The notes under the pieces were generated by a model, which was given only the letters and a program-made list of their open reading frames with translations, was not told where the DNA came from and did no database searches. A DNA stretch of 64,000 nt from Malus domestica (taxonomy: Eukaryota > Streptophyta > Magnoliopsida > Rosales > Rosaceae): assembly GCF_042453785.1 (NCBI RefSeq), contig NC_091661.1, positions 27,767,501 through 27,831,500 on the forward strand, given 5' to 3'. The position numbers and the translations under genes are program-made. This document shows, one piece after another, positions 9,928 through 20,558 of the stretch; the first letter of the stretch is position 1; each line of letters opens with the position of its first letter.

Positions 9928-10571
9928 ATGACGAGTTTCCGCTTCACGGTGACCCTTATGGTGATCGCTCTCTTCTTCTCTACAGCAGCTGGAAATCCTC
10001 ATGTGAGTGCTAATTACCTAATTAAACGTTCAGCTAATCGTTTTCGTTAAACCCTCTATCCTAGACGCAACCTGAATTTCGTATATATATGCAGGACAAA
10101 TGTGTGTACACAATTTATGTAAAGACGGGGTCGATCATCAAGGCGGGCACAGACTCAAAGATAAGCATGACACTCGGTGATTTCTCCGGCCGGTCTGTAT
10201 GGGTGCCGGATCTTAGGTCATGGGGGCTAATGGGGCCACACTACGACTACTTTGAGCGTGGCAACGTGGACGTGTTTAGCGTACGTGGTCCATGCATGGA
10301 TGCACCAGTGTGCCGGCTCACCCTCACCTCCAACGGGTTTGGTGCACACGCCGGGTGGTACTGCGATCATGTGGAGGTTACTGCCACGGGGCCTAACACT
10401 GCATGTTCGAAATCCATGTTCTATGTTCAACAATGGTTGTCCAACGATGTTGCTCCATATCAGATGACTGCGACTCGCGATGCGTGTAATCCGTGGAACG
10501 TCAATGCCGCAGCGGAGCAGCTGGGGAAAGATGGGAAGTTTGTTGTGGAGTATCCCAAAAGATATGCTTGA
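9928..10571 (+). CDS. PLAT/LH2 domain-containing protein (PLAT1-3 type)
   Basis: Two exons, 9928-10002 and 10095-10571, are joined in phase 0 across a 92-bp GT-AG intron (GTGAGT donor, GCAG acceptor). They give 183 residues, close to the about 180 of Arabidopsis PLAT1. Exon 1 encodes almost exactly the signal peptide (MTSFRFTVTLMVIALFFSTAAG). Exon 2 encodes a single PLAT/LH2 beta-sandwich (CVYTIYVKTGSIIKAGTDSK, SVWVPDL, YFERGNVDVFSVRG, CRLTLTSNG, WYCDHVEV) with paired cysteines, as expected for a secreted or ER protein. Members of this family are ER-associated and induced by abiotic stress and ABA in Arabidopsis; the role here is inferred from the family. The C-terminal tail ends KFVVEYPKRYA. 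No lesion is seen. Confidence 0.93.
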
Positions 10572-11540
10572 TTGTTATTTGTTGGGATGAATAATGACTA
10601 GTTGAATAGAAATATTTTGGTGCTTTGGTTCGTTGGGATTTTTTAATTTTTTTAATTTTATAATTTGGATCCGAAAATGTTTTGGTGTTCTTTTCTAATT
10701 GAGGAAATGGTCCTATCTGTAGTTTGGAGTTTGTTTTTTCGGAGGCTTAATTATCATTAATCTATGAAAAATTAACAATGGTGATCTCATTTTGTTCATT
10801 CACTATTCCAAACACAAGTTAGGTTCGCTTCACCATTCACGGGTAAACTTAATTTTGGTCACTGACATTGATGTGGTAAAGCTCTGGGTTCAATAGTGTA
10901 AACTGTGAATCTACTTGATTGTGGTCATGGGTAAGATGTTCCCCACTAGCCTCTTCAGGGCTCAGAAGGAGTGGATAATCGTGGTTCGCCACTAGTTGTC
11001 CCCCTTTTGTAAAAAAGAAAAAAAGAAAAGAGATATATCAATTGTCCAGGAGTATGACCTAAATCCGTTTGCTTTTCAGTGGTCATATGCGTCAATACGT
11101 GAACAAATGAATTTGTGTATCATTTGATGTGGCAAGTGAAGTGTACATGTCATGTCAATTAATAAATTTATTTTATTGGACGATTGTATACATCATGCAT
11201 TACTTGTCTCATGCGATAGTACCCTAATATGGTATAAATATGTGGTTTCCCCAGCATTACTCAAGTAAAATAAGACAAATTTTAGTGTTCATTTATCGGA
11301 CTACATGGTTGTTATCCACACACATAGAAAAAGAGCCGTTGCATGGAGAAGTTCTTGTGTGAGGCCATCACCTATGGTGAGCCATAGGTGTGCTTTGAAA
11401 GGGAGTGAGACACAAAATGAGGCCGGATGAATGAACCTAACAAAATCAAGTGCTGGGGTAGAGTGTGGTTTTTGAGTCTCTTGATCCGTAAGGACACGTG
11501 GTCTGATCCAAACCCAGAAGAATTCCTCCCTTGTAAGGCC
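10572..11540. other. 3' flank and AT-rich spacer
   Basis: Includes the 3' end of the PLAT gene and a stretch near 10860-11030 that looks like another dispersed short repeat ending in an A-rich run. No gene is supported. Confidence 0.45.
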
Positions 11541-11544
11541 CTTT

Positions 11545-11697
11545 ACTCTCATCCCTACATTCTTCTTCACTTGTAAGTGAGAAGTCTTAAGTTTAATTTT
11601 CGTCAAAAGTGAGTTTGAACCACATTATTGATGCTCCATTGTGAGGCTATGCACACCTCATTCCCTTAGTGTAGATAATATTGTTTGTTTAAAAAAG
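11545..11697 (+). mobile_element. tRNA-derived SINE-like element (family A), degenerate
   Basis: Shares the family pattern: CTTCACTTGTAAGTGAGA, a decayed B-box region (AAGTTTAATTTTC), TTTGAACCACATTATTG, TTAGTGTAGATAATATTG, then an A-rich tail. Other copies lie at 13484-13650, 38612-38865 and 46380-46545. Confidence 0.65.
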
Positions 11698-13480
11698 AAA
11701 AATACATATATGGTTGGGCGGGCAAAAGTTTTTGTCTTAAAATAATCAACACTTGATGTCTTTGACACCACATTGATCATATCCATGTTAAAGGTGAACT
11801 TAAAGAATGATTTGACAAAAATTAAGGGTATTTTTGTTATTTTCATTATTTAATGGAGATTTTGCACGAAATGACCAAAATGATTGACGGTGGACAAACT
11901 TAGAAACCAATCTATTGATTTTAAACCTTAGAGACCAAAGTGAAGAGTTATGTCAATCTTATGAATCATTTTGGCTAAAAAGCCAATCAACAATTAAGCG
12001 GCCTTTCATGTTAGCTTTTAGATATTTCTTAAAGAATCATCATCACAAAAAGCACTCAAATTCAAAACAATTTATGAATCGTTCGAATGTGTTTTTAAAA
12101 ATCCTATGAAGGTGTTTTTAAAATTGCTGAAAGTTTTTCTCATGAGTTTTTTTTTTTTTTTTGAACTAATTCTTTGTAAATATGTAAGTGAATTTTAGAA
12201 AAGCACTTGAAATGCTTCATGAAACATGCAATAAGCACCGGTTATCCACCTAACCAAATGTTTGTTATTTTGGTGTTTGGGTACCTCAAGTTTGAGTACT
12301 ATTTCAAACTCGTACCTTATCTTTGAAATATCACAATTTACTACACAAACATATGATTTGGTTGCAATATCATACATCGATCACATAATTTGTTAAATTA
12401 ACTATTAAGTGATGACATGTTAAAATATAGCCACATTTTTGTTAACGTGGATGCCAATTTTCACAATGTGAATAAATTGTGATATTTAATTAATAAAAAT
12501 TATTAAACAAAATAAAAGATTAAAAATGGGGCCACCCCTTCTTCTCAATCATCCTTGGGACCGGCACACCACATCCGATGCCCCCTTCCGCCCCGAACTT
12601 CTCAGTTCTGTTCGCACGACAATTGAAATGCCTTTTTTTCTTGTATTCCGATAGAAACCCATGTCAGTTTCTACTCCCTTAGTCGCTCTGATTATCTTCT
12701 TTGCTTGCTTAAATAATGATCAAAATCAGATTCTGAATCTCACATCGATTTTGATTTCAAAAAAATTACTGAAAATCGATGTAAGATTCAAAACCCCAAA
12801 ATTTTGTTCATAGTTTTGCAACTTTTACTTATGAATTATTTGTTCTCAGTAGGTCTTTAACCGTCAAGTGTTCACTCTTCAACCCTTTATGGATGCTGCG
12901 ACGAATAAAGATCATAACTTTCGTCCAACCTTGTGAGGACGCAAAGTTTCCTTCCTTAATGGTGTCCCCAAGGTTTCTTGCCTGAAGATGAATCTTGGCA
13001 TTTACGACCCATACAACGGTAATTCTTTCCTAATTCTTTACAATTTTCTAGACGGTTGAATCGGATAACCTGATCCGTTTCATTCTCAATATCGTATCCA
13101 CCACTTCAACCATTTTCACCTCTCATTGCAGTAAAAGAAATGCTTCATAGAGCAACAAAGTGAAGTAATATGAATCCATGATAAACCAAACAAACATGAA
13201 ATGAAGTTCGTGTTCAATTGATTGCACAATATGAAGTTACATCTCTCACTTCAGTAATACAAAGGCTTCATTATATAAGAGCAGCAAAGAAGTAAATAAC
13301 TGTTTCAATATATGAATTCCATAATACTTCCTATAATTCTCAAATGACTGCACAAATAGAAGTATTTGATTTTAATTTTCACTTATAGCCCAACGGGCTT
13401 AGTACATGTGTCACATAATCCTTCATTACTACCATTCACAACAAGCATTGTTTAATCAAGTCATGAACTGTCATTTAGTA
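11698..13480. other. AT-rich spacer without a recognisable gene
   Basis: Low-complexity and dispersed-repeat-like sequence. A GC-richer patch at 12535-12680 could be remnant UTR but has no sustained reading frame. Confidence 0.45.
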
Positions 13481-13483
13481 TTA

Positions 13484-13650
13484 CGGTATAGTGTTATTCC
13501 TCTTTATTTGTAAGTAAGAGGTATAAGGTTTGATTCTTGCCAAAGTACAATTTGAATCATATTATTATGGCTAGACCAGTGCAAAACTTAACCCATTCCT
13601 CCACTCCTTAATGTAGATAAAATCGTTAGTTCAAGAAAAAAAAAAATCAA
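13484..13650 (+). mobile_element. tRNA-derived SINE-like element (family A)
   Basis: Contains TTATTTGTAAGTAAGAGG, a B-box-like GGTTTGATTCTTG, GAATCATATTATTATGG and a terminal poly-A (GTTCAAGAAAAAAAAAA). Confidence 0.7.
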
Positions 13651-14511
13651 GGCATGGACTTGTAAAAGAAAGCAACCTATCATTTTGTGACAAGGTTAAT
13701 TTTGAGCCCCAAAATTTCAGTAATCCCATCTCTCCTAAATGCATTGGAAACTAAAAGGGATTTAAAACCACTGGAGCCAAAGCTTTATCATATCCAATTT
13801 TCCATGGTATTATATTTTGGTCATTTTCCAGCAGTATGTATTGTATTTGAATTGTTTTATTTGATTTCTTGTGCGTCAATTGATTCGAGCATATGAATTA
13901 CTTTGACAAAATAGAAAGAAAAAATAGAAAGTTATAAAAAACAGTGGTAGGGAGGATGTCGTTTAGAAGCTTTGTAATTTGTGTACATAAAGCATATATT
14001 CTAGTGTATTATTTCTGATGAAAAAAATAATAATTAGTTTGTCAAACGTCGTCTGATCGTTGTTAGACATAGATATAAATAAAACTACTTGGATAAAAAA
14101 ATAAAAATAAATAAAAGATAACCCTTTAGTAAATTTGACAGGATTAACTGAATTTCTTTAGTATCTATAATGATTCAAAACATATAATGCAGAAAGGTCT
14201 TGATAAAGTAAATGTAGCAGTAAACTTCTTACAAACAAGTAACACTAATAAATGGTCTGCCAAGGAAAATTAGAAGTAAAGTTCTTTATTATGACAACCC
14301 AATACTTGAAAACTTATGACCCGTGGAAGCTCATCCTGTGAAGTGAAGCCGTCTAAGTTGTCTCAGGAGACACTGAAAATAAAAATAAACAAGCACGAGT
14401 AATTAAGTTTTGAAGAAGACATCCAAATTAATCAAGAATACTTTACAAAGAGATACATGCATATCGCTTAATTTAAAAAAGAAAAATAAAATCACATTTG
14501 CTTACCATTGC
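13651..14511. other. Spacer between SINE and RLP 3' end
   Basis: AT-rich. It probably includes the 3' UTR of the minus-strand RLP next to 14511. No other gene is seen. Confidence 0.45.
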
Positions 14512-15552
14512 TTAACTGAAGTGCCGCTTGATTAAAACCACCTTCACATAAAACCAATCATTCAAGACATTCAAGAACCTGAAGTACGAGTATCTCCATG
14601 GCCTGACGAAAATCAGACTGCCAAAAACTCCCCAAAATCCAACAAAAAAACCAAGCCCCACGCTGACGTAAAATCCCCATGTTATAGGCTCATTCTTTTC
14701 TTCTTCATCACAACACGTGTTTTGAAGTGGAGGTCCGCACAGTTGAGGATTTCCAGCATAAACAGAGGGATCAAAACTTTGGAGCCGAGTGGTTGGAATT
14801 TCGCCAATAAAGTTGTTGTAGGACAAGTACAAGACATCAAGACCATGTATCTGAGCAAGGCTGGTTGGAATTCTGCCATTTATCTGGTTTCTTGACAAAT
14901 CAAGGGCAACCAATGATTGCAACTTTCCAATCTCTACAGGCAACTCACCTGTCAATTTGTTTCTCGACAGGTTTAACGAAACTAACCCAACAAGATCCGT
15001 GATCTCACTTGGAATCTCCCCCGTTAATCTATTGCTCGAGAAATCAATTCTCGTCAGAAATCCCAAGGTGTTTTTGAATTCCAATGTCTGGTGCATATCA
15101 GCTAAAGTATCATTTATTTGGTATTGACGGGTAGGAGATGAATTTCCTTTCTGTGCCAGAACAGTCAAAGTGTTGAGGCATTTTGGTATTGTTCCAAAGA
15201 TGTTGTTCACCGACACATCCAAGTTTTGAATGTTTGTTAGACGACATAGTTCAGGCGGCATGCTTCCGTTGAAGTTATTAGAGGAAAGCACTAGGGTAGA
15301 CAAATTTTGAAGGCTAACCCCTAACCATTTTGGTATGTGTCCTGATAATTTATTGTCTCCAACATCAAGGATGACTAGGTCGCCTAAATGTGTCAAGCAT
15401 TCTGGAAGTTCTCCAGAGAGACTGTTGCTTGAGAGATTAAGGAACCATAATCTATTGTATGCTTCACACAAAATAGAAATTGACCCTGAAATTTTATTAT
15501 CAGAGAGATCCAAATATGACGGATTCTGAGTTTGAAGCCATTTTGGAAAATA

Positions 15553-16707
15553 GAAAACTTCATTTTAATCCTTAAATAAGATTGCTTTTTCAATAATACC
15601 GTATGTAAGATTAAAAACTAAAAATAGTCCTCCATGTCAGATTATAGTATTCCATGTCACATTTAATCATTTTTTAATAAATTTATTGAATTTTTAGTTT
15701 CCCTATTTACCCTTATTACTCTTTAAAACCAATTAGAGAAACAAATATATAATTAATTTTTCAAGAATGCTTAATTAACTAGATCCATAATTAACATGTT
15801 TGTTATAACATAAATCTCCATGTGTTATTCCAATCAAGGAACCCAAAAAACTCAAAAACCATGATCAAACAAAAAAAACCATAAAACTTACAAACCAAAA
15901 ATCTTGTTGTATTCGGAAGAAAGGAGAAAAAAAGGGCTTTTAGATGCCAAATTGAAGGTGAATCCAGAGATAAATGAAAAAAAAATACAAATTGAGAAAA
16001 TAGAATGTGAGATCACAACTTAATTGATCGTACCGAATTAATCGGACATACACTATATAGTACCTAACCGACAATACCGAATGGATAAGACCTAATTGAT
16101 AGTACCTAAATGATTAAGGTACATTCATATAGGTACTATGATTTAGGTGCATTCATATAGGTACCATGATTTAGGTGCATTCATATAGGTACCATGGTTT
16201 ATGTGCATTCATATAGGTACCATGGTTTATGTGCATTCATATAAGTATCATGGTTTAGGTGCATTTGACTTGGTACTATGATTTATGTGCATTTGACTAG
16301 GTTATATGATTTAAGCACATTAGGACATGGTTTAAGTGCATTCGATTATGTAAAATATATGATTTGGCTATTTATATTTCCTCTGTGCTTGTGATAATGA
16401 ATAATTTGAATTAGGTATTTGTTAATTCTTGTAACGTATCACTAATATTTTTTTGAATTATGTTTATCATTTTAGAAAGTCAAACAATAATCAATGCCAA
16501 AAAATATGGAGCAAATTAAAATCAAATATTTAATAGGGGCATTATAGAACCCAAAAAACGCATTAAATATTTCAAAACAAGAAAATATAAATTTTAATAT
16601 TTATGCTGACATGGAAATTTAGTCAAAGGACTATAATGAATATATAATCTAACATAAGGTTTTAATTGAATTTCAATCTTTATTAAGGATTAAAATGGAG
16701 AAACCCC
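15553..16707. mobile_element. Mutator-like non-autonomous transposon inserted in the RLP exon
   Basis: The 1,155-bp insert has TIRs of about 32 bp (left end ACTTCATTTTAATCCTTAAA; right end, reverse complement, TCTCCATTTTAATCCTTAAT). It is flanked by identical 10-11-bp direct repeats TTTGGAAAATA (15542-15552 and 16708-16718). The target-site length and TIR fit Mutator-type elements. The interior is AT-rich and non-coding and contains a minisatellite at 16115-16340. Confidence 0.88.
16115..16340 (+). repeat. Minisatellite inside the RLP-disrupting transposon
   Basis: About seven units of roughly 30 bp carry GTGCATTCATATAGGTACCA followed by TGGTTTA or TGATTTA. The central units are nearly identical and the outer ones more decayed. 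Confidence 0.85.
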
Positions 16708-18200
16708 TTTGGAAAATATGGACCCATCTTACATGACCCCAAAACTATAGTGTCCAATTGAAAAGGTGGAACCCAATTAGAATTGAAGCTTAAAGCCAGT
16801 GAATTGGAGGACAAATACAAAGATGTTAATCTAGAGAGATTGGAGAAGTGGCTTTCCGAAACCACACCTTCCAAAGCATTCATATCCAAATACATGTACT
16901 CCAAATTAGACATTTGCCCAATGCTTTCAGGTATTGTTCCTTTCAATTGATTTTCATAGAGATCTAATCCTTTCAACGATGAAAAGTTTGTGAGATTAGG
17001 AATTGATCCAGAAAGATGATTGTATGAGAGTCTTAAAGTCTCTAATGAGTTTTGATTTGGACATGTAGACATTAACATTTGAACCAACTTAGAAAGCCGT
17101 CCATTCAAAGTGTTGTTGGAAAGGCGCAATTCTTGCAGATTACATAACCTGGAAAAAGATTGCGGAATCCCTCCTTCAATGTGGTTATTAGAGAGAGATA
17201 GATAGACAAGAGAGCTCATGTTTCCAAAAACTTGGGGAATTAAACCAGTTAAACTGTTCGAAGAGAGGTCAAGATGAACAAGACTGGCATTGTAGTTTGA
17301 CAACCATAAGAATATTGAAGGAGAAGTGAATTGGTTGTTACTGAGATCAACATGAGCAAGAGATTTAGAAGAATTCATGTTAAAAAGAGTACTGGAATGA
17401 ATTGGAGGTGAAGAAAGACCACATTTAGCCAATGTCAAGTTTGTAAGTTTAGGGTGGTTATTAACTATTTCCAGCCAGTCAGGAACATTACGAAGATTGT
17501 TGTAACTCAGGTCCAAATATGTTAAAGAAGAAAGAAGAGGGAGCCATGAATTCAAATTTTCTACATTAGCAAAGGCATTGTAGCTGAGATCGAGAAATTG
17601 CAAGTGGGTGAGGTTTCCAACCTGACTTGGAACTCGACCACCAAAAGAAGCACGAGAGATATCGAGGTGTCTTAAATTGGAAAGATTACCAACGAAATCT
17701 GGAAGTTGGGCCCCATGAAAGTTAATTTCCGAAAGGTCCAAATATTTCAAATGCTGCAACTCAATCAGTTTAGGACTCATCATACCTTGCAAATAATATT
17801 TGATTTCCTGCGGGTCTCCTTTCTGTTGAAGTGAGTAAGCTTGATCCAAACGTTCCCTTCCAAGATTAAGTTGAGTAACATGGTTGGTGCGGTTGCTGCA
17901 GTGGACGCCAACCCATTTACAACAATCTTGCTTGTGTTCTTCTCTTCCCCATGAGGAGAGGACATTGTAGTCATCCACGAGCTTCTGTTTGATAGCAAGG
18001 AGTGCTTCTCTTTCCCTCTCAATGCACCTCATCACTCCTCTTGAAGAAATATTATTGGATCCAAGGGCAGGGGAAGAGTTGACACATTGCAGTAGAGTCA
18101 GCACCGCAATTAAAGCATGAAAGAGTTTCTTCAAGCGCCGTCACCCTCCATCTTAATTCAACTAAATCAATGGAGATACAGTTGAAGAATGAAGAAGAAA

Positions 18201-18774
18201 AACTGTGGATTCAGGATTTGATTTACGAGCAAAAGGAAAGCTGCAAGTGTAGTTCAAATGGTAAGCTCACATATACAATGATTCTAGACAGCATGATTGT
18301 TCTTTTTTTTGGGTCAAAAAGACGGAGGCAGATTGTCTGCCATCTCACTTCCCGTGAGCTCTGCTCTTCTGTTTGTGTGGTAACAGTTAAATTACGTCAA
18401 CATTTTATATTACTATTATTTTTTTTTTATTATCTTTATTAAAAAAATAATATAAAATATTAACGTAATTTAACCGTGATCACACAAAACAGTGGATTCA
18501 GAATTTGATTTACGAGCAAAAGGAAAGCTGCAAGTGTAGTTCAAATGGTAAGCTCACATATACAATGATTCTAGACAGCATGATTGTCCTTTTTTTTGGG
18601 TCAAAAAGACGGAGGCAGATTGTCTTCCATCTCACTTCCTTGAGTTCTTGTGCTCTTCTGTTTGTGTGGTAATAGTTAAGTTACGTCAACATTTTATATT
18701 ATTATTCTTTTTTATCTTATTATCTTTATTAAAAAAATAATATAAAATATTGACGTAATTTAACCGTGACCATA
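18201..18774. repeat. Direct tandem duplication (unit 287 bp) containing a hairpin MITE
   Basis: 18201-18487 and 18488-18774 are near-identical, both starting GTGGATTCAG followed by ATTTGATTTACGAGC. Each unit includes a MITE related to 8427-8634 (core TTACGTCAACATTTTATATT and its inverse). The second MITE is complete to about 18826, with ends AGACGGAGGCAGA and CTACCTCCAC. It lies just upstream of the RLP gene. Confidence 0.85.
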
Positions 18775-18970
18775 CAAAATAGGAAGACATAAGAAGTGGG
18801 AAGACAGAGACTCTACCTCCACAAAGACAACAATAATTGATAAAGTGAAGACATCTTGATGCACCGATCTTGGTAAGTCATTACTCAATTTACTTCCCCA
18901 CCAAATTTATTGCTTTTTCTAGTTCGTCCATGTATGGAAACTACTAATTGAAAGATGCCGTATATAATTA

Positions 18971-19120
18971 GAGATGTGCTATCCACATATTATATTTTAC
19001 TTCTCACACACCTTTTGATAATTTATGTCCGTTGATCTTCTTCAATTCATCCGATCGGACGGCCGAAAATTTTCAAGAGGTGTGTAAGAAGTAAAATAGG
19101 GTGTGTGGATATCACACCCC
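18971..19120. mobile_element. 150-bp hAT-type MITE with 8-bp target duplication
   Basis: Ends are GAGATGTGCTATCCACAT and (reverse complement) GGGGTGTGATATCCACAC. The arms also share TTTTACTTCTCACACACCT. Flanking 8-bp repeats TATAATTA lie at 18963-18970 and 19121-19128. A second copy is at 26381-26505. Confidence 0.88.
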
Positions 19121-19128
19121 TATAATTA

Positions 19129-20430
19129 TGCTTTCCCTCAAACTGCTTTTTTTTTTTTATTCAAGGTATTGAAATCTTAGTATAAAATAATTTTATCTAA
19201 ACCAAAAAAGTGATTATCTTTAAGGTGAACAGCTGATTTGGATGAAATTATTAATCCCTTTAAAAGCGACGCACGTTTCAGTAGGTGAGATGTTATGGTA
19301 AAAAAGATTAATATTATTGGAACAAGTGCTTACAGCACAATCATACTTTTCATGATCATTATGGGGCTTGAGTTTGAGTCTACATCTAGATTTTCTCATT
19401 CGAGCAATTCTCTAAGCTAATCTCAACTGTGGAAAGGAGAATTCGAACTTTGGTTGCAAGTTCAAGGGGAAGCATGCTTCTATAGGCAACTTGCTACACC
19501 CCGGTATGTTGGGGGTGACAAATGACTTTGGTAGGTACGTCAGATTGTGAATGAGTTTGACCGTGTCTAATTGCTTTTCTTACGATAAGAGTGATGGCTT
19601 ACTTGGTCTGGGTTTGCAATTGAGAGAGAGAGAGAACTATCCAACTCCGACGAGGATACTTCTTAAACAGCCGGCCTCTTTCTGCAATAAAATAGCTGGC
19701 ATAAATTTCAGTTTATCAAATCTTTAAATCATCCATTCTAATATTACAACGTTCACTGATCCCCTTTGAAAACATTACATCCACTCATCCGATATTACAA
19801 CGTCTAATGAAAACATTACATTCGTTTCAATTGATCAAATCATCAGTGATCCCCTTTTTTGCTATATCATATAAACATGCATTAAACAACCACTAACAAT
19901 TGTTTCAATAAAATCGTAATTAACGGTGAAATAGACATAGTAATTAACGGATGTATGAAATTACAATAAAAGCGTAAGTTTGTGTACGACATTGCAATGT
20001 TTTAAATATGAGATATGAGTTTGCAATTACAATTACACTCAAATTTGAGGATGCAAAATGTAATTTATAGCATTACTCACAAATTGTAAGAGCATGTCTA
20101 ACAGAGATTACAGAGAACACACCTCTATTAAAAAAAATGTGTCATCGAAATTTTGTATGTGTAAATAACATTGCTTCACAAATTATTAGAACATATCGTG
20201 TAGTCTTATAGAAGTAGAAAATGTATGGGGCCCAGCTTGGGTACTACGTGGTTTTAATAAAATTATTTAAATTATTTATTTTTAATCTCAACTATTCATT
20301 TTCAATAACATTAATATTACGTAGTATTAAAAAAAAAAAAAAACTTACGGTGTGTTTCACGTATGTCCAAAACTATATCCGATCATAAAACGGACCGAGA
20401 GAGTTCTCGTCCGAAGACAGAACCGGATAA
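19129..20430. other. Intergenic spacer upstream of SF1
   Basis: AT-rich. It includes short direct repeats containing ATTACAACGT at 19740-19810, a GA run near 19621-19634, and an A-run near 20330-20342. No gene is seen. Confidence 0.5.
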
Positions 20431-20435
20431 CGGGA

Positions 20436-20494
20436 TGGGCTGGACCTTGGTTGTTACTTTAACCCATTTACAATTGGCCCAATCCTCCTATAAA
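20436..20494 (+). promoter_or_regulatory. SF1 core promoter: site II-like motifs and TATA box
   Basis: TGGGCT (20436-20441) and GGCCCA (about 20476-20481) are site II-type motifs typical of plant housekeeping genes. TATAAA lies at 20489-20494, 65 bp before the ATG. Confidence 0.55.
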
Positions 20495-20558
20495 TTGTCA
20501 GAGGCGCGTCGTCCCGCTCGCTTTTAACACATCTGTAAGCTTCTCCAATCTCAAATCC

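Larger units (their letters stand above)
14512..18151 (-). pseudogene. LRR receptor-like protein (EIX/Cf/HcrVf class), split by a transposon
   Basis: Two blocks on - belong to one intronless gene: 18134-16708 (N-terminal, about 475 residues) and 15541-14512 (C-terminal, about 343). Removing the 1,155-bp insert and one target duplication restores the frame exactly (2,457 nt), with FPK running into WLQTQNP. Visible parts, in order: hydrophobic signal peptide (LFHALIAVLTLLQC), LRRNT_2 (CIEREREALLAIK, DCCKWVGVHC), extracellular LRRs, an island-type break (DTLADMHQTLEFKN), further LRRs, C-terminal cap (QLCGPPLQNTC), an acidic patch and one TM helix with a short basic tail lacking kinase. Length (about 818) is below the usual 900-1000; several LRRs appear missing after WLQTQ. 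A second lesion lies at the start: the ATG at 18151 runs into TGA within seven codons, and the frame of the signal peptide has no upstream ATG. Family role: plasma-membrane immune receptor. Confidence 0.88.
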
